Of a stretch of 64,000 nucleotides of DNA, positions 56,030-64,000 are shown piece by piece (positions within the stretch are counted from its first letter, which is position 1; every line of letters begins with the position of its first letter). The DNA is taken from NCBI GenBank assembly GCA_903834785.1, contig CAILKP010000042.1:79034-143033 (forward strand). The letters run 5' to 3'. The position numbers and the translations under genes were made by a program. The notes beneath the pieces are model-generated. The model did no database searches, had not been told where the DNA came from, and was given only the letters and a program-made list of their open reading frames with translations. The DNA comes from an uncultured bacterium (GTDB taxonomy: Bacteria > Planctomycetota > Phycisphaerae > Phycisphaerales > UBA1924).

Positions 56030-58646
56030 TACGCTGGGCATCGACTCGCTCTTTGGTCCATCCAGGTCCTCACGGTCAGGCGGCTCACGCCCCGCGGCAA
56101 GCGCCGGCCCCGTCAGCGGGTACTGCGCCGTCGTGCTGCACCGCGGCATCGAGCGCAAGCCCGCACGCAGTGGGGGGGATGGCGGGAGCACGGGCAGTGC
56201 CTCCGCCCAGGCCTCCAGCCACCCGCCCGCACCCGACCTGCTGGTCGATACCGCCCTGACCTATGCCATTCCCGCCTCGATGGCGCCCATTACCGGCCCC
56301 AACGCACTGGTCATCGGCCGTCTCGTCCGCGTCCCGCTGGGTAAGTCTGACAAGGTCGCCACCGGCGTCGTCGTGGCCGTCGGCGGTGCCGAGCTGCTCG
56401 GCACGCTCTCGCCCTCGCGCATCAAGCCGCTTGTTGAGCTGCTCCCCGCCGCCATGGCCCCGAGCATGCTGGAACTCGGCCGCTGGCTGGGCGGGTACTA
56501 CGTCTGCCCCTTGGGCATGGTGCTGCAGTCCATGCTCCCCGCGGCGGTCAAGCGTGCCGTCGGCCGCAAACTCACGATCTACCTGCAGCCAGTGCCGCCC
56601 GGCCCGCACCGCACCGAGGCGGAGGCCAAGCTCACCAGCAAGCAGCGGGCGGCATGGGACGAGGTGCTCAAAATCTCCGCCGATCATTGGCCGCTGCCGG
56701 CCAAGGCTGTGGCCCCGCTGACCAAGTCCAGCGGGCCGATGATCAAGAAGCTCACGGCCATGGGCCTGCTGGCGACCATTGAGCACGACGGCTTTGTGGC
56801 CCACAGCAGCCCGCACGCCGCGGCACTGCTGGCCGCTGCAGGCCCAGATGCCCCAGAAGGCCCCGACGGGCTTGATGCCATCGGTGCTGCTGCGGCCCCG
56901 TCGTCAGCCGGCCAGCCCGCGCTTCGCCCGCGACTCACCGAGCCGCAGCGTCGCGTCGTCGATGCTCTCGCCGGCTCGCTGGGCAGCTTCGGTGTGCACC
57001 TGATTCGCGGCGTCACCGGCTCGGGCAAAACGGAGGTCTACCTCTCGCTCATCGAGCGCATGCTCGCGGCCGACAGCAGCCGCACCGCGCTGGTGCTGGT
57101 GCCGGAAATCGCCCTGACCCCGCAGACCAGCCGCCGGTTCCTCGGCCGCTTCGGCAGTGATTCTGTCGCCGTGCTGCACTCGGGGCTCACCTCCAGCCAG
57201 CGCAGCAGCGAGTGGTCGCGGGCCAGCACCGGCACGGTGAAGCTGGTCGTCGGCGCCCGCTCGGCGGTCTTTGCCCCGCTGCCCAACCTGGGGCTGGTGG
57301 TGGTTGATGAGGAGCACGACACCAGTTACAAGCAGGACCAGCTCCCGCGCTACCACGCCCGCGATGTGGCCATCAAGCGTGCCCAGCTTGAGGGCTGCCC
57401 GATCGTGCTCGGCTCGGCCACGCCCAGTCTGGAGTCCTGGTACAACGCCATCACCCCGGCTTCCCCCGGTGCCAGGCCGCGGTACACGCTGCACGAACTT
57501 GGCACCCGCGCCACCGGCGCACCCATGCCCGATGTGCAGATCGTCGACCTTCGCGAGGAACGCAAGCTCCGCGCCAGCGGGCCCGAGGGCTGGTCGGCCA
57601 GTGCGCTGCACCTCATCGGTCCCACGCTGGAAGCGGGCATCGCCCGCACGCTGGCTGCCGGCGGGCAGGTCATGCTGCTGCTCAACCGCCGCGGCTACGC
57701 CAACTACATCTGCTGCCCCGATCCCAAGTGCGGCTACGTGCTGCAGTGCGACCACTGCGACGCGACCATGGTCTACCACCGCGCCGGCGTCACCAGCGGC
57801 TACGTCCGCTGTCACCACTGCCTGACGGAGCTGCTCCTGCCGACCAAGTGCCCGCTGTGCACCCGCCGACTCAACACCTTCGGCATGGGAACCCAGCGCG
57901 TTGAGGAGGAGCTGGAGCGCAAGTTCCTCTCATCGCACGGCATCGTCAGCGGGCAGACGATGCTCCGCGCCGACTCCGACACCATGGCCAGCGGCAACGA
58001 TTACTTCGATACGCTTGACCGCTTCGCCGCCGGTGAGGTCCGCATCCTGCTGGGCACGCAGATGATCGCCAAAGGCCTGGACTTCCCCAACGTCCAGCTC
58101 GTGGGCATCATCAACGCCGATACCGCGCTGGACATGCCCGATTTTCGGGCCAGCGAGCGCACCTTCCAGCTCGTCAGCCAGGTCGCCGGTCGCGCCGGCC
58201 GCGGTACCGCGGCGGGGGGCATCACGGCCGCCGGCAAAGTCATCGTCCAGACCATGAGCCCGCAGGCTCCGGCCGTGGTGCTGGCCCAGAAGCACGACTT
58301 TGTCACCTTCGCCGCCCAGGAGCTGCTGCTCCGCCAGCGCGTCGGCCTGCCCCCTGTGGGCAAAATGGCCCGCGTCATCTGCCGCGACCTGGTGGAGGCC
58401 AAGGCCCGCGACCGCGCCCTGGAGGTCTACAACGAGCTGGAGCGCCATGCCGGCGAGGTCGTGCTGCTCCGCGGCCCGATGGCCTGCGCCATCTCCCGCA
58501 TCGATGACCACTACCGCTTCGCCGTGGAGCTCACGGCCATGAGCCGCGGCGAGATCCAGCGTGTTCTTGCTGCCGCCCGCGCCGCCGGCCTGCTGGTTTC
58601 GGACCATCAGACCGCAGTCGATGTAGACCCGGTCGCGCTGCTGTAG
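56004..58646 (+). CDS. priA: Primosomal protein N' (replication restart helicase PriA)
   Basis: Superfamily 2 helicase that reloads DnaB at stalled forks. Motifs: Walker A VTGSGKTEVYLS, Walker B VVVDEEHDTSYKQ, the zinc-binding cysteine set CCPDPKCGYVLQCDHC and CPLCTRR, and motifs V-VI (LLGTQMIAKGLDFPNVQLVG, QVAGRAGRG). 880 residues is slightly long: the first 75 residues are Ser/Gly-rich and unlike PriA, so translation may begin later, close to LLVDTALTYAIPA. The 26-bp overlap with the upstream gene supports this doubt. Fully intact otherwise. Confidence 0.95.
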   Translation: MSCRHAAADTLGIDSLFGPSRSSRSGGSRPAASAGPVSGYCAVVLHRGIERKPARSGGDGGSTGSASAQASSHPPAPDLLVDTALTYAIPASMAPITGPNALVIGRLVRVPLGKSDKVATGVVVAVGGAELLGTLSPSRIKPLVELLPAAMAPSMLELGRWLGGYYVCPLGMVLQSMLPAAVKRAVGRKLTIYLQPVPPGPHRTEAEAKLTSKQRAAWDEVLKISADHWPLPAKAVAPLTKSSGPMIKKLTAMGLLATIEHDGFVAHSSPHAAALLAAAGPDAPEGPDGLDAIGAAAAPSSAGQPALRPRLTEPQRRVVDALAGSLGSFGVHLIRGVTGSGKTEVYLSLIERMLAADSSRTALVLVPEIALTPQTSRRFLGRFGSDSVAVLHSGLTSSQRSSEWSRASTGTVKLVVGARSAVFAPLPNLGLVVVDEEHDTSYKQDQLPRYHARDVAIKRAQLEGCPIVLGSATPSLESWYNAITPASPGARPRYTLHELGTRATGAPMPDVQIVDLREERKLRASGPEGWSASALHLIGPTLEAGIARTLAAGGQVMLLLNRRGYANYICCPDPKCGYVLQCDHCDATMVYHRAGVTSGYVRCHHCLTELLLPTKCPLCTRRLNTFGMGTQRVEEELERKFLSSHGIVSGQTMLRADSDTMASGNDYFDTLDRFAAGEVRILLGTQMIAKGLDFPNVQLVGIINADTALDMPDFRASERTFQLVSQVAGRAGRGTAAGGITAAGKVIVQTMSPQAPAVVLAQKHDFVTFAAQELLLRQRVGLPPVGKMARVICRDLVEAKARDRALEVYNELERHAGEVVLLRGPMACAISRIDDHYRFAVELTAMSRGEIQRVLAAARAAGLLVSDHQTAVDVDPVALL

Positions 58647-58658
58647 CCCACATCGCGT

Positions 58659-59657
58659 ATGAGTGCCACCCCGTCACATCCCGCCGCCATGTTCACCATC
58701 GAGCAGATCGCCGCGTGCGAGCGCGTCCGGATGCTCCGTGCTCGCCGTCCGGCGGAGCAGTTCATGCCGATCGCCGGCGTTCTGGCGTGCAGGTCGAGCG
58801 CGGCACCGTGGCTGAACGTTGCCGCGGGGTTGGATCTGCTGCAGCCCGTGTCCGCAGAGGATGTGCTGGCGCTCAAGGAGTTTTTCTCCGGCTGCCCGTT
58901 TGATGCGCGTGTCGAGCTGGCCGACCGCGTCCGTCCGTGGCTGCTCGGTGAGCTTTCGCGGGCGGGGTTTCTTCCCCGCCAGTGCGTGGCTGTCCTCGCT
59001 CGGCCGCTGGAAGTCTCTTCGCATGAAGCTCCCGCCGCGCTCCCCGGCGGCATCACCATTCGCCGTCTCTATGCTCAGGAGCTGCACTTGGCCGGCCAGT
59101 TGGCAGCGCTGCTGACCAACGCATTCACGCCGCCGGATGCTCAGCCGACGCCCCGCGAGATCGCCGTTAACACAGCTGCGCTCTGCCACCCCGAGTCGCA
59201 CGCGTACATCGCCCTTGATGGTGATGTTCCGGTTGGTGGCGGCCTGTTGGATATCGCCGACGGGGTCGCGAGCCTGTGGGGTGCCGCGGTGTCGCCGGCC
59301 TACCGCTGCCGCGGCATCCAGCGCGGGTTGTTTCTGGCCCGCATGGACGCCGCCCGCCAGGCGGGCGCAACCATGGCCTATACCGAGACCGCACCCGGCG
59401 GCCCGACGCACCGCAACGCCGCGCGACTCGGGTTCACGCTGGCGTACAACCGCATCGTGCTGAGCTGGAAGCCGCGCAGCGAGTCGCCAGATCACCCCCC
59501 TGCCCGGCCACCCGCCAGCGTTCCGCTCACAACTGCTTGGGATCAATCGGGTTCTCCACCATCAGCCGCTGGGCCCAGCCCGCCTGCATCAGGCGTGAGG
59601 ATGTCGTCTGCGATGGGTCCATTCCAAACTCGTGGTCAATCGGCAGCACCATCGTAA
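58659..59657 (+). CDS. GNAT-type acetyltransferase
   Basis: 332 residues. The C-terminal part of the fold is visible: HAYIALDGDVPVGGGLLDIA, ASLWGAAVSPAYRCRGIQRG (motif A, acetyl-CoA binding, with Q in place of the final Gly/Ala), AGATMAYTETAPGGPTHRNA, and LGFTLAYNRIVLSWK. The N-terminal half is a second, degenerate GNAT-like unit. The last 55 or so residues are Pro/Ser-rich, have no family match, and run antisense over the kinase gene (131 bp overlap). I therefore trust the product to about residue 275. Confidence 0.75.
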   Translation: MSATPSHPAAMFTIEQIAACERVRMLRARRPAEQFMPIAGVLACRSSAAPWLNVAAGLDLLQPVSAEDVLALKEFFSGCPFDARVELADRVRPWLLGELSRAGFLPRQCVAVLARPLEVSSHEAPAALPGGITIRRLYAQELHLAGQLAALLTNAFTPPDAQPTPREIAVNTAALCHPESHAYIALDGDVPVGGGLLDIADGVASLWGAAVSPAYRCRGIQRGLFLARMDAARQAGATMAYTETAPGGPTHRNAARLGFTLAYNRIVLSWKPRSESPDHPPARPPASVPLTTAWDQSGSPPSAAGPSPPASGVRMSSAMGPFQTRGQSAAPS

Positions 59658-61326
59658 ATGTGCTGCCCTTGCCCGGCACGCTCTTGAGCTCCACCGAGCC
59701 GTGGTGCAGTTCGGCCACGCGCTTGGCCACCGCCAGGCCCAGACCGGTGCCGCGCAGGCCCTTGGTGGTAAAGAACGGCTCAAAGACCTTGGCCGCCATC
59801 TCCGGGGCAATGCCCGGCCCGTTGTCGATCACGGAAATGCGCGCGATGCCCACCGGTGAGGCCGCCTTGTTGCGGTCGGTCGATGGATGAAACTGCGCCC
59901 GCACCGTCACGTTGCCCACGTTGGTCTCAACGGCCTCGACGGCGTTGGTCATCAGGTTCATCAGCGCCTGATGCATCTGCCCGGCATCCATGGGAATCGG
60001 CGGCAGCTCGGCATCGGCATCAACGATCAGCGTCACGTTGCGGGCCTGGCAGCGGTCTTTCAGCAGCGAGGCGCAGTCCTCCAGCAGCGGTGCCACCTTG
60101 ACCAGCTCCACCTCCAGCGTGCGCGGGCGCGAGTAGGCCAGCATGTTCATCGTCAGGCCGATGATGCGGTCGAGGTTGCGTTTGAGAATGCCCCACCCGC
60201 CGCGGGCAACCTTCAGGTCTTCCTTCTTCAGCCCCATCTCCACCACATCGGCCCCGCCGCGGAGGCCTTGCAGGATGTTCTTGACCGAGTGCGACAGCGA
60301 GGCCACGGTCTCGCCCATGGCCGCCAGTCGCTCGGCGTGCAGCTTCTGGGCGTACAGCTCGGCGTTGGCCAGGGCCAGACCGGTGTGCTGGCCCACGGCG
60401 TTGAGCAGCGCGAGCTGTTCGGCCGTAAACGAGTAGTTGGCCAGCGACGAGTCGATGTAGATCGCCCCGAACGTGCGGTCGCGGAAGCGAATGGGCGAGC
60501 ACACCGCCGAGCGGATCGACAGCTGCATGACCGAGTCGCCGGCTTTAAATCCTCCGGAAGAGGCCTTGGCCCCGAAGCCGCCCGCGCCGCCGCCCAGCAG
60601 CACGCCTTCACCCTTGATCATCGCGTGCTGCAGGATCGAGCGCGGAATCTCCATCGTCGATTCCTGGTCAGAGAGCTTCGCCGGCTCGATGGCGTAGCGC
60701 ACCACCGCCGGGCGCGGTTTGGCCACCAGGTCCTCGGGCTTGAGCGTCTCGGCATCGCTCGCCCCCGCGGGCTGGTCAAGCATCATGATGCACCCGCGCT
60801 CGGGCTTGAACTCACCGAAGACCAGGTCCATCACGCCATCGAGCAGCTTCTGGCGGTCGGGAATCTGCGTCGTCAGCGTCGTGAGTTTGTAGATGATGCG
60901 CAGGTGATCAGCCGCCGCCTGCCGGGGCTCGGGCTCGGAGAGAATCACCGAGTCGTCGTTGCTGATCAGCGTGCGCTCGACACGCTCGGTGATCTGCTCG
61001 CGCGTGATGCGCACCGAAGCCGTTGTCGGCACCCCGGCACCGCGCCCGAAGATCAGCAGGGTCGCACCGGCCCGCACCTGGTCGCCGGGCTTGAGGCGGA
61101 TCCGCGACTCGATGCGGGCACCGTTGACCCACGTGCCGTTCTGGCTGCCCAGATCGCGCACGTACCACTCGCCCCCGTCGGGCGTCAGCTCCGCATGGCG
61201 GCGCGACACCGTCGAGTCAGTCAGCGGCAGCGCTTCTGATGAGCGGCCCAGCAGCTGCGGCTCATCATCGGGAAGCTCGAAGATCCGCCCCTTGTCGGGG
61301 CCCTGGATGATGGTCAGCACCAGCAT
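59527..61326 (-). CDS. FHA-GAF sensor histidine kinase (orphan)
   Basis: 599 residues, no membrane helix. Residues of about 25-95: FHA domain (LLGRSSEALPLTDSTVSRRH, GSQNGTWVNGARI), which binds phosphothreonine. About 140-350: a GAF domain (RGCIMMLDQPAG, SAVCSPIRFRDRTFGAIYID). Then the phospho-acceptor helix (VASLSHSVKNILQGL) with His, followed by N box NLMTNAVEAVE, G1 DNGPGIAP, and GTGLGLAVAKRVAE. No response regulator is adjacent. The FHA domain could couple it to Ser/Thr kinase signalling. The ATG at 61326 starts at the FHA fold. Confidence 0.92.
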   Translation of the reverse strand: MLVLTIIQGPDKGRIFELPDDEPQLLGRSSEALPLTDSTVSRRHAELTPDGGEWYVRDLGSQNGTWVNGARIESRIRLKPGDQVRAGATLLIFGRGAGVPTTASVRITREQITERVERTLISNDDSVILSEPEPRQAAADHLRIIYKLTTLTTQIPDRQKLLDGVMDLVFGEFKPERGCIMMLDQPAGASDAETLKPEDLVAKPRPAVVRYAIEPAKLSDQESTMEIPRSILQHAMIKGEGVLLGGGAGGFGAKASSGGFKAGDSVMQLSIRSAVCSPIRFRDRTFGAIYIDSSLANYSFTAEQLALLNAVGQHTGLALANAELYAQKLHAERLAAMGETVASLSHSVKNILQGLRGGADVVEMGLKKEDLKVARGGWGILKRNLDRIIGLTMNMLAYSRPRTLEVELVKVAPLLEDCASLLKDRCQARNVTLIVDADAELPPIPMDAGQMHQALMNLMTNAVEAVETNVGNVTVRAQFHPSTDRNKAASPVGIARISVIDNGPGIAPEMAAKVFEPFFTTKGLRGTGLGLAVAKRVAELHHGSVELKSVPGKGSTFTMVLPIDHEFGMDPSQTTSSRLMQAGWAQRLMVENPIDPKQL

Positions 61327-61398
61327 GTCTACAAGCGTACGGGAGGGGCGTATGTGACGGAAGCCGGGAGGGGCAGCCGGGAGGACGGCACGGACGGC

Positions 61399-61437
61399 GG
61401 GGAGGGTGGGGGGTGGGGAGGGGGGAGGGGGGAGGGG
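61399..61437 (+). repeat. G-run tract with quadruplex potential
   Basis: Six or more runs of 3-6 G separated by single bases (GGGG, A, GGG, T, GGGGGG, T, GGGG, A, GGGGGG, A, GGGGGG, A, GGGG). It lies in the divergent region between the histidine kinase (start 61326) and the NTF2-like gene (start 61473). Confidence 0.8.
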
Positions 61438-61472
61438 CGATCCGCCACGGCCCGGCGGGCGTATAACAGTCC

Positions 61473-62153
61473 GTGATGATCCCAGCCGCGTTCGGTGCGT
61501 TTGTTGTCTCCGCCGTGCTCCCGGCCCAGGTGAACCCCGCCGACCCCGGCGTCCCGCGCCTGGCCGATCCCCCCGCGCTGGAGCGGTACCTTCTCGAGTC
61601 TCCCTGGGTGCCCACCTGCATCATTCTGGCCTTAGGTGCGCTGGTCATCGTCACCTTCTGGCAGCGCGGTCGTCAGGGTGCATCGCTCATTGCCGCCGGT
61701 GTCACCGCCCTGCTCATCACCGCGCTGCAGGTCTCGGCCCATCTGGTCGTCACCCAGCGCGAGGAACTCGGGCAGATGGGTGCCCGCCTGATCGCCGCCG
61801 CGGCGACAGCCGATACCGACACCGTCGGTGCGATGCTGGCCGACAACGTCAGCATCACCGTCCTGGGTGCGCCGTATCGCAGCACCAAGGCGGACATGCT
61901 GCTGACGCTCAAACGCGACATGGCCGGCCGGTTCAAGCTCCGCGAGTACTCGTCATCGGTCCGCAGCTGGACCCTCGACGGTGCCAGCACGGCCCGCACC
62001 CAGCACGCGGTGAAGGTGGTTCCGGAGTTCACCGGCTTTCCCAACAGCAGCATCTGGATGCTGCACTGGCGCAAAGACACCCAGAACCAATGGCGCGTGG
62101 TCCAGATCGAGGCCCAGCAGATCGACGGTGTCAGCCCTGGATCACGATTCTGA
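61473..62153 (+). CDS. Membrane protein with NTF2/SnoaL-like domain
   Basis: 226 residues. Two hydrophobic segments near 40-60 (TCIILALGALVIVTFW) and 68-90 (GASLIAAGVTALLITALQVS). The rest, about 95-226, resembles an NTF2-fold: ARLIAAAATADTDTVGAMLA, DNVSITVLGAPYRST, and HWRKDTQNQWRVVQIEAQ. Enzymatic role unknown. ATG at 61473 or the next codon. No SD sequence seen. Confidence 0.65.
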   Translation: MMIPAAFGAFVVSAVLPAQVNPADPGVPRLADPPALERYLLESPWVPTCIILALGALVIVTFWQRGRQGASLIAAGVTALLITALQVSAHLVVTQREELGQMGARLIAAAATADTDTVGAMLADNVSITVLGAPYRSTKADMLLTLKRDMAGRFKLREYSSSVRSWTLDGASTARTQHAVKVVPEFTGFPNSSIWMLHWRKDTQNQWRVVQIEAQQIDGVSPGSRF

Positions 62154-62177
62154 CCGCCGCTCCTCGGCAAGCCAGGT

Positions 62178-63092
62178 TCAGCAGCCCGCGCCGAAGGCGT
62201 TGATGAACGTGATGAAATCGGTGCCGTCGATCGTGCCGTCACCATCAATGTCCGCCACCGGGTCGACGGCGGTCAGGCCGATCGCAAAGCTGTTGATGAA
62301 CGCGATGAAATCGCTGCCGTCGACCGTGCCGTCTTCGGTCACGTCGGCATCGCACGGCGTCCGCAGAACCGTGTACACCACCGTCAGCAGCGGCCGTGCA
62401 TTTGAGGAGCCGTTGGTCCGCGAGGCGTAACGCCGCGCGTTCATCAGGCCCAGCTCGTTGCCGATGAGGATCCAGCCGAAGTTGCCGGCCGTGCCATCAA
62501 CCCACCGCTGCACATCCGCCGCGAGGCCGGCGCCGGTGAAGGTGTGGTTGCCAGATGAGCCCGTCGGCACGTTGGTGGATGCCGACGGCTCACGCGCGTA
62601 ATCACCACCCGGGTTGGTCCACAGCGAGGTGTTGTTGGCATCAAAGAACGTGTGGATCCACGTCGCATCACCGGGGGCCGATGCCGTTCCGCCGCCCTCG
62701 TTGCCGGAGCTGTTGGACGCACCCTCGCCCCAGTCCCGCGTCACGCGGTGCACATCGGTCTGCATCGGGCTGCCCGCCCGCGTGCGGTTGACTGTCAGCC
62801 GCAGCGTCGCCGAGCTGATCACCGCCCCGCGCGGGATCGCCGAGAGATCGAACTTCAGAATCGTCCGGCGGCTGGCCTGGTTGGCCGTGTTGCCGACGAA
62901 CAGATGCTCGCCCGAACCATCGGCCCAGGTGCCAAAGTCATCCTGGAACAGCGTCACGTCCTTGACCGGGTTGCGGGTGATGGTATCGGCAGAAGCCGTA
63001 CGTGAACCAAACGACATCGCAGCCAATCCGGCTGAAAAGATAGTTGTTGCAACGAACAATGTCTTGGTGGCGGGCGTAGAGTTCGCGGTCAT
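62178..63092 (-). CDS. Secreted DNRLRE-type protein with dockerin-like Gly-Cys tail
   Basis: 304 residues with a signal peptide. About 50-235: a DNRLRE-like domain (SRRTILKFDLSAIPRGAVIS, TFTGAGLAADVQRWVDG, NFGWILIGNE), usually part of larger extracellular proteins. The last 55 residues hold two dockerin-like EF-hand repeats (DVTEDGTVDGSDFIAFINSF and DIDGDGTIDGTDFITFINAF) bounded by two Cys and ending in GC. This matches the planctomycete tail I know as GC-type dockerin. The ATG at 63092 has GGAGAGACC directly upstream. Confidence 0.82.
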   Translation of the reverse strand: MTANSTPATKTLFVATTIFSAGLAAMSFGSRTASADTITRNPVKDVTLFQDDFGTWADGSGEHLFVGNTANQASRRTILKFDLSAIPRGAVISSATLRLTVNRTRAGSPMQTDVHRVTRDWGEGASNSSGNEGGGTASAPGDATWIHTFFDANNTSLWTNPGGDYAREPSASTNVPTGSSGNHTFTGAGLAADVQRWVDGTAGNFGWILIGNELGLMNARRYASRTNGSSNARPLLTVVYTVLRTPCDADVTEDGTVDGSDFIAFINSFAIGLTAVDPVADIDGDGTIDGTDFITFINAFGAGC

Positions 63093-63221
63093 GGTCTCTC
63101 CTTCTCTAGCTTCCCAACACCCAGATAGGGGTGGCGGGGGGTGTCGAGGTGACATCATGCATCACAACTCGACCGGGGGCAAGAGGGTCGGGCTCGGAAA
63201 GTGGAACAAAGACGGATTTTC

Positions 63222-63285
63222 GATTCTCGTGGTGATTGTCATTCGCAGCCGGAAGTGTTTCCGGTTGCCGCCAAAGGCGAGAATC
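63222..63285. repeat. Nested inverted repeats in the yceI-like gene leader
   Basis: Outer arms GATTCTCG (63222-63229) and CGAGAATC (63278-63285); inner arms CCGGAA (63249-63254) and TTCCGG (63259-63264). The last outer arm lies 33 bp before the ATG of the YceI-like gene, so a structured leader RNA or a double operator is possible. Confidence 0.5.
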
Positions 63286-63318
63286 TTCCCAAAGTGACGT
63301 AGTAGAAGGAACTTGCAT

Positions 63319-63969
63319 ATGAAGAGCTGCCCCCTGTGTGTCGCCTCGGTCGCCGGTCTGTCCATCGCCGGTGTCGCCTTCCTGGCCGGTCACCTGACCG
63401 CCTCGACCGGCTCCGCCCCGCTGGCCGCGGTGGCCGAGTCCAAGCCCGCCGCCGCCGCTGCCAAGACCGGCGCGTACAAGGTCGACTCCGGCCACTCGTC
63501 GATGGCGTTCAACATCAAGCACATGAACGTGGCCTATTTCTACGGCCGCTTCGACAAGATCTCCGGCAGCTTTGACCTCAATAAGGCCAAGCCTGAGGCC
63601 TCCTCGCTGGAAGTCACCATCGATGCAGACTCCATCTCAACGGCCAACGACAAGCGCGACGGCCACCTCAAGAGCCAGGACTTCTTCTCCACCAAGGAGT
63701 TCTCCACGCTGACCTTCAAAAGCAAGAGCGTCAAGAGCGCCGGCGAGAACAAGTACGAGGTCACCGGCGACCTGACCCTCCGCGGCCAGACCAAGCCCCT
63801 GACGGTGACCATTGAGGACACCGGCCGCGGCGCGGGCCGCACCGGCGAGGTCGCCGGCCTCCGCACCACCTTCACCATCAAGCGTTCGGACTTCGGCATG
63901 AACTTCATGGTCGGCAAGGGCCTGGCCGATGAGGTCGAGATCACCGTCTCGCTCGAGGGCGGCCGCTAA
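63319..63969 (+). CDS. YceI-like periplasmic protein
   Basis: 216 residues. N-terminal signal or anchor (KSCPLCVASVAGLSIAGVAF), Ala/Lys linker, then a YceI lipocalin-like barrel: YKVDSGHSSMAFNIKHMNVA, FYGRFDKISGSFDL, VTIDADSISTANDKRDGHLK, KYEVTGDLTLRGQTKPLTV and GMNFMVGKGLADEVEITVSL. YceI proteins bind isoprenoid-type lipids or unknown amphipathic ligands. ATG at 63319 with AGAAGGAA upstream. The gene is complete; 31 bp remain after it. Confidence 0.92.
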   Translation: MKSCPLCVASVAGLSIAGVAFLAGHLTASTGSAPLAAVAESKPAAAAAKTGAYKVDSGHSSMAFNIKHMNVAYFYGRFDKISGSFDLNKAKPEASSLEVTIDADSISTANDKRDGHLKSQDFFSTKEFSTLTFKSKSVKSAGENKYEVTGDLTLRGQTKPLTVTIEDTGRGAGRTGEVAGLRTTFTIKRSDFGMNFMVGKGLADEVEITVSLEGGR

Positions 63970-64000
63970 ACCAGACCGTTTCTTTCCACTGAACCCAACG

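Noticed and set aside
59480..59600. A sequencing frameshift in the C-run near 59494 to explain the GNAT tail
   Set aside because: Removing one base would give an earlier stop near 59598, but the run is short and nothing in the new frame extends the domain, so there is no positive evidence.

Overview
This window is high-GC bacterial DNA, most probably chromosomal and from a planctomycete. The class Phycisphaerae is my best guess. The assignment is inferred from several features together: a TIGR02999-type ECF sigma factor translationally coupled to a membrane-bound Ser/Thr kinase; a secreted protein ending in a dockerin-like tail with terminal Gly-Cys; two membrane proteins with a C-terminal CxxCRYDxxGL zinc ribbon; many secreted proteins of no known function; and ordinary core genes with slightly enlarged products. 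No rRNA, tRNA, CRISPR array, insertion sequence or prophage was recognised.

Layout. 1-6.4 kb, minus strand: end of a rhodanese-domain gene, plsY, lpdA with a clear terminator, a glycosyltransferase 2 fused to a nucleotide-binding-like tail, and an alpha/beta-hydrolase-like secreted protein. 6.6-8.0 kb, plus: a small stress cassette (one-helix membrane peptide, BON lipoprotein, YflT-like glycine-rich protein). 8.2-16.6 kb, minus: a solitary nuoG, a beta-lactamase-fold hydrolase, clpB, a D-2-hydroxyacid dehydrogenase and a serine esterase. 17-19.1 kb: motA-motB facing flgM across a strong terminator. 19.4-21.3 kb: a lipoprotein and a protein I cannot place. 22.2-24.1 kb, minus: mutM and a metallophosphoesterase. 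24.4-31.8 kb, plus: an amidohydrolase-like protein, malic enzyme, a bisphosphate nucleotidase, a secreted protein of unknown role and a YdeI-type protein. 31.7-37 kb: a lipoprotein divergent from moxR, then a zinc metalloprotease and a collagen-like surface protein. 37.1-40.5 kb: ECF sigma factor and Ser/Thr kinase. 40.5-45.5 kb, minus: a zinc-ribbon membrane protein, accC, accB and a large esterase. 45.6-49.3 kb: two tandem chemoreceptors. 50.2-53 kb: a 928-residue secreted protein. 53.1-59.7 kb, plus: a seven-gene run (SDR, two ferredoxins, 5-formyl-THF cyclo-ligase, zinc-ribbon protein, priA, GNAT). 59.5-63.1 kb: an FHA-GAF histidine kinase, an NTF2-like membrane protein and a DNRLRE-dockerin secreted protein. 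63.3 kb: a YceI protein.

Functional themes are central metabolism and redox (lpdA, nuoG, maeA, ferredoxins, accBC), stress response (clpB, BON/YflT, mutM), motility and signalling (motAB, flgM, two MCPs, ECF/STK, FHA-HK) and a set of exported or cell-surface proteins.

At larger scale the plus strand is C-richer than G in roughly 1-18.7 kb, G-richer in roughly 19.5-47 kb, and C-richer again beyond about 50 kb, whichever strand the genes are on. A diverged non-coding repeat of about 0.3 kb occurs in opposite orientations at 14.5 and 21.4 kb, with a short third piece at 24.1 kb. These are the most notable unexplained structures. All starts, domains and identities come from reading the sequence by eye; no database search was run.
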